Source of the DNA: Hamiltosporidium magnivora
Lineage: Eukaryota; Microsporidia; Dubosqiidae
NCBI GenBank assembly: GCA_004325065.1
Contig: PITI01000595.1
Location: 1-10,432 of the forward strand
DNA: 10,432 bases
Direction: 5' to 3'
Numbering within the stretch: position 1 is the first letter of the stretch; each line of letters opens with the position of its first letter. The notes below the pieces were generated by a model. The model was given only the letters and a program-made list of their open reading frames with translations, was not told the origin of the DNA and did no database searches. Shown here piece after piece: positions 8,601-10,432 of the stretch. Both the position numbers and the translations under genes were made by a program.

Positions 8601-9350
8601 TCTATAAACAATACACTAATTTTTTAGCAAGTACAACTATGAGTAAATGATATATGTACAGAGCAAGTGTACATAATTGGAAGATTTTTAAGTTATTATT
8701 ACTCTGTGATAGTAGAAGATAGATGGAGGATGGGTAATCACATAAAAAACTATCTGGTTGGCAATGTGTGTATGAAATCGATGGGAAATCATTGTTAACA
8801 TTTTGGTGGGATATAAACCATAATGGATCAGATGTTGATTTCTTATAATCCCAGTTACAACAGATTAAAAGAAAAAATGGAAACCTCCATTTGTTCATCC
8901 TTGAAACCGAGAGTTAAAAGAGGGAAGGAATAAGTTGGTAAGTAAGATAGTAGAGGATAGAAAAGGAGACAACGAAAATCTATTTTTATGGGGAAAATCA
9001 TGTTAGAAGTTATAAACCTTTTTACAATAATATGCCAAAAATGTATTTTCGTAATTATTCAATATAAAGGCTTGTTGATAGCCTATTGAGTAAGATGACT
9101 TGACTTGCTGGGTGATTTCCTTGAGTAAATTTCATCGATTGAATGGATTTAATAAGAAAAGCATACCTGACTGACAAATCTAAATCAATTCTATGTATTT
9201 TGATATAATTTTTAAGAGGCCTATATACAGCGAATATGAAACATAAATATGCTTTTCCACACTTTAGATTCTCGGAGGAGAATACAAAAAAAATGAAAAG
9301 AATCATTCAGTCAATAGCTAATGAAAAACCTATTTTACTGATAATATAAT
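8601..9350. other. G-richer block with antisense open runs, gene status doubtful
   Basis: Between about 8640 and 9000 the + strand carries more G than its surroundings. On the - strand one frame is open for 98 codons (8898 down to 8602, starting MNKWRFPFFLLICC), and the same frame is open for 83 codons upstream (9306 down to 9055), with five stops and an intervening 32-codon run between them. The 98-residue product has a more varied composition (Pro, Ser, Asp, Cys, Trp, His) than other chance frames and a hydrophobic start. No domain is recognised. Given the base composition, a run of this length somewhere in 10 kb is expected by chance, so it is described here and not called as a gene. Confidence 0.4.
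8653..8675. repeat. Perfect 8-bp inverted repeat with 7-base loop
   Basis: TATGTACA and TGTACATA flank the loop GAGCAAG, giving a perfect short hairpin. The TGTACA hexamer is itself a palindrome. It lies inside the block with the 98-codon antisense frame. No poly-T tract or other companion signal suggests a terminator, and it may be chance. Confidence 0.4.
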
Positions 9351-10270
9351 TTTAAAAGAATTATGTTAAAGCTGTGGTTAAAAAGTTACAATCATTAAAT
9401 GTTCAGTTGTACCTCAATAAATTGTCATAAAAAAACGTTATAATAAATGTTAAATTATATATTTAACAAGTGGACAAAGCTTCAATTATTTTGTAAAATA
9501 CTACAACAAAATTAAAATCAATAAAAAGCTGTACATTTGTCGTGTGAAGAGAGAAAAATATGTTTATAGATGAAAAACAAAAAAAAATTTAGAATCTATC
9601 AGCCGTTCTTAAACCCCGATATGCATGTTGTTTCAAATTACTTTATGTAATTATTAAATTAATCAACGGGATTTTAATATAAAAAGCCTTTCAAAATAAA
9701 TAAAGACATGTGTTTAAGAACAATTAGGATTAGATTTATTCAAGAGATTCCAAAATGCAGTGAGAAATATAACTGTAAATTATAATATAAATTACTTGTT
9801 TGAATTCGTATTTCAGATTTGAGAAAAATATAAACAATGAAGGCAATCAATATATTTATAGAAGAAAGAATGCGATTAAAAAACACATTAAAATCATTTA
9901 AACTGAGAACTTAGGGCGTGTAAATTTTCAGAAAATTAGCTAACAAAAGCTAAAAACTTGGTTTATGACAAAAACCGTTATATGATAACATTTATAAAAA
10001 ATATTAAACTACTACTTCTAAAAAAAACTTCAGTATCAATTGGTTTAAAGTATGAAGTAAAATTAACAATTTAAATCAAGAGAAAAATGTATGTTATACT
10101 AGAGGGGCAGTTTCAAAAAAGGTAATAAGCTAATTCTTTTAATAGAAAATATTTGGATGTTTGGGTTTAAGACTAAAAATCTGAAATGTTTGGTTTATTA
10201 AAGAAAAAATCTTTTCTGATTATACCTTACCCAATAAGATAAACAAAAAAAATATTCAAATATCTAAGAA
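9351..10270. other. A-rich intergenic DNA, no gene seen
   Basis: Stops are frequent in all frames and no run of gene size exists. The + strand is A-rich. A short imperfect direct repeat (ATGTTTGGGTTTA at 10157-10169 and ATGTTTGGTTTA at 10186-10197) is the only local structure noticed. Nothing else can be assigned. Confidence 0.5.
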
Positions 10271-10432
10271 AGAATCTCTCACCCTATCAGAGGCAGAATT
10301 AGCTTGGGTATTCTCTCCTTGTTGTAAGAGGCGACTTAAAGGGATTAGTCTTCTATGTTAGGGTTAAGTGTAGGGCTAATGACAAACCCTTTAAAATTAC
10401 CTTGTAACGAAACCCGAAAAAGTAAAAAACCC
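10271..10432. mobile_element. Possible edge of a dispersed repeat / non-LTR retrotransposon (partial, runs off the window)
   Basis: Composition changes abruptly near 10271-10280: the last ~155 bases are much richer in G and C and more complex than anything in the preceding 1 kb. The core around 10318-10352, containing TTGTAAGAGGCGAC followed by AGGGATTAG, resembles wording I know from dispersed repeats in arthropod and other animal genomes. I associate that wording with the untranslated part of RTE-like or other endonuclease-bearing non-LTR retrotransposons. The later GAAACCCGAAAAAG string fits the same memory. No coding part is inside the window, so the family, orientation and completeness are unknown. 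It could instead be a host-derived or unclassified repeat. Confidence 0.4.

Noticed and set aside
10356..10366. GTTAGGGTTAA as a telomeric repeat at the contig end
   Set aside because: Only a single TTAGGG unit is present, with no tandem array; it sits within the repeat-like edge segment.
1..10432. CRISPR arrays, terminal inverted repeats or LTR pairs
   Set aside because: No regularly spaced repeats or matching long terminal sequences were seen by eye; only short simple repeats occur.

Overview
The window looks like a piece of a very AT-rich, gene-poor eukaryotic genome. It holds one convincing gene: an uninterrupted 921-codon frame on the + strand (3570-6335). Its product has a hydrophobic segment near the N-terminus, a charged linker with degenerate repeats, a helical middle part, and a C-terminal half made of about sixteen irregular leucine-rich repeats (LRRs). 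Long intronless LRR genes with an N-terminal hydrophobic segment, in AT-rich DNA, are typical of the lineage-specific LRR families of microsporidia. A large-genome, gene-sparse microsporidian, for example a Hamiltosporidium-like parasite, is my best guess. This is inference from style, since no ribosomal or housekeeping gene is present to settle it.

Layout. Positions 1-3290 are AT-rich DNA without a convincing intact gene; some stretches have fewer stops than expected and may be decayed reading frames. Positions 3291-3569 are an extremely AT-rich upstream region ending in a TATA-like box and a five-codon upstream ORF that overlaps the main start codon. The LRR gene follows. Positions 6336-10270 are again AT-rich with no intact gene; the + strand is mixed up to about 7850 and purine-rich beyond that. 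A slightly G-richer block at about 8640-9000 carries the longest antisense frame outside the gene (98 codons), which can be explained by chance. From about 10271 to the right edge the composition changes sharply to higher GC and complexity. Its wording resembles repeats that I associate from memory with non-LTR retrotransposons of animals, so a mobile element may begin or end at this edge.

How things fit together: only one gene can be interpreted, so no pathway or operon can be proposed. The LRR protein is probably exported or membrane-anchored and may act at the parasite surface or the host interface. That role is inferred from the family and the hydrophobic segment. The rest looks like relaxed DNA with gene decay and transposon insertion.
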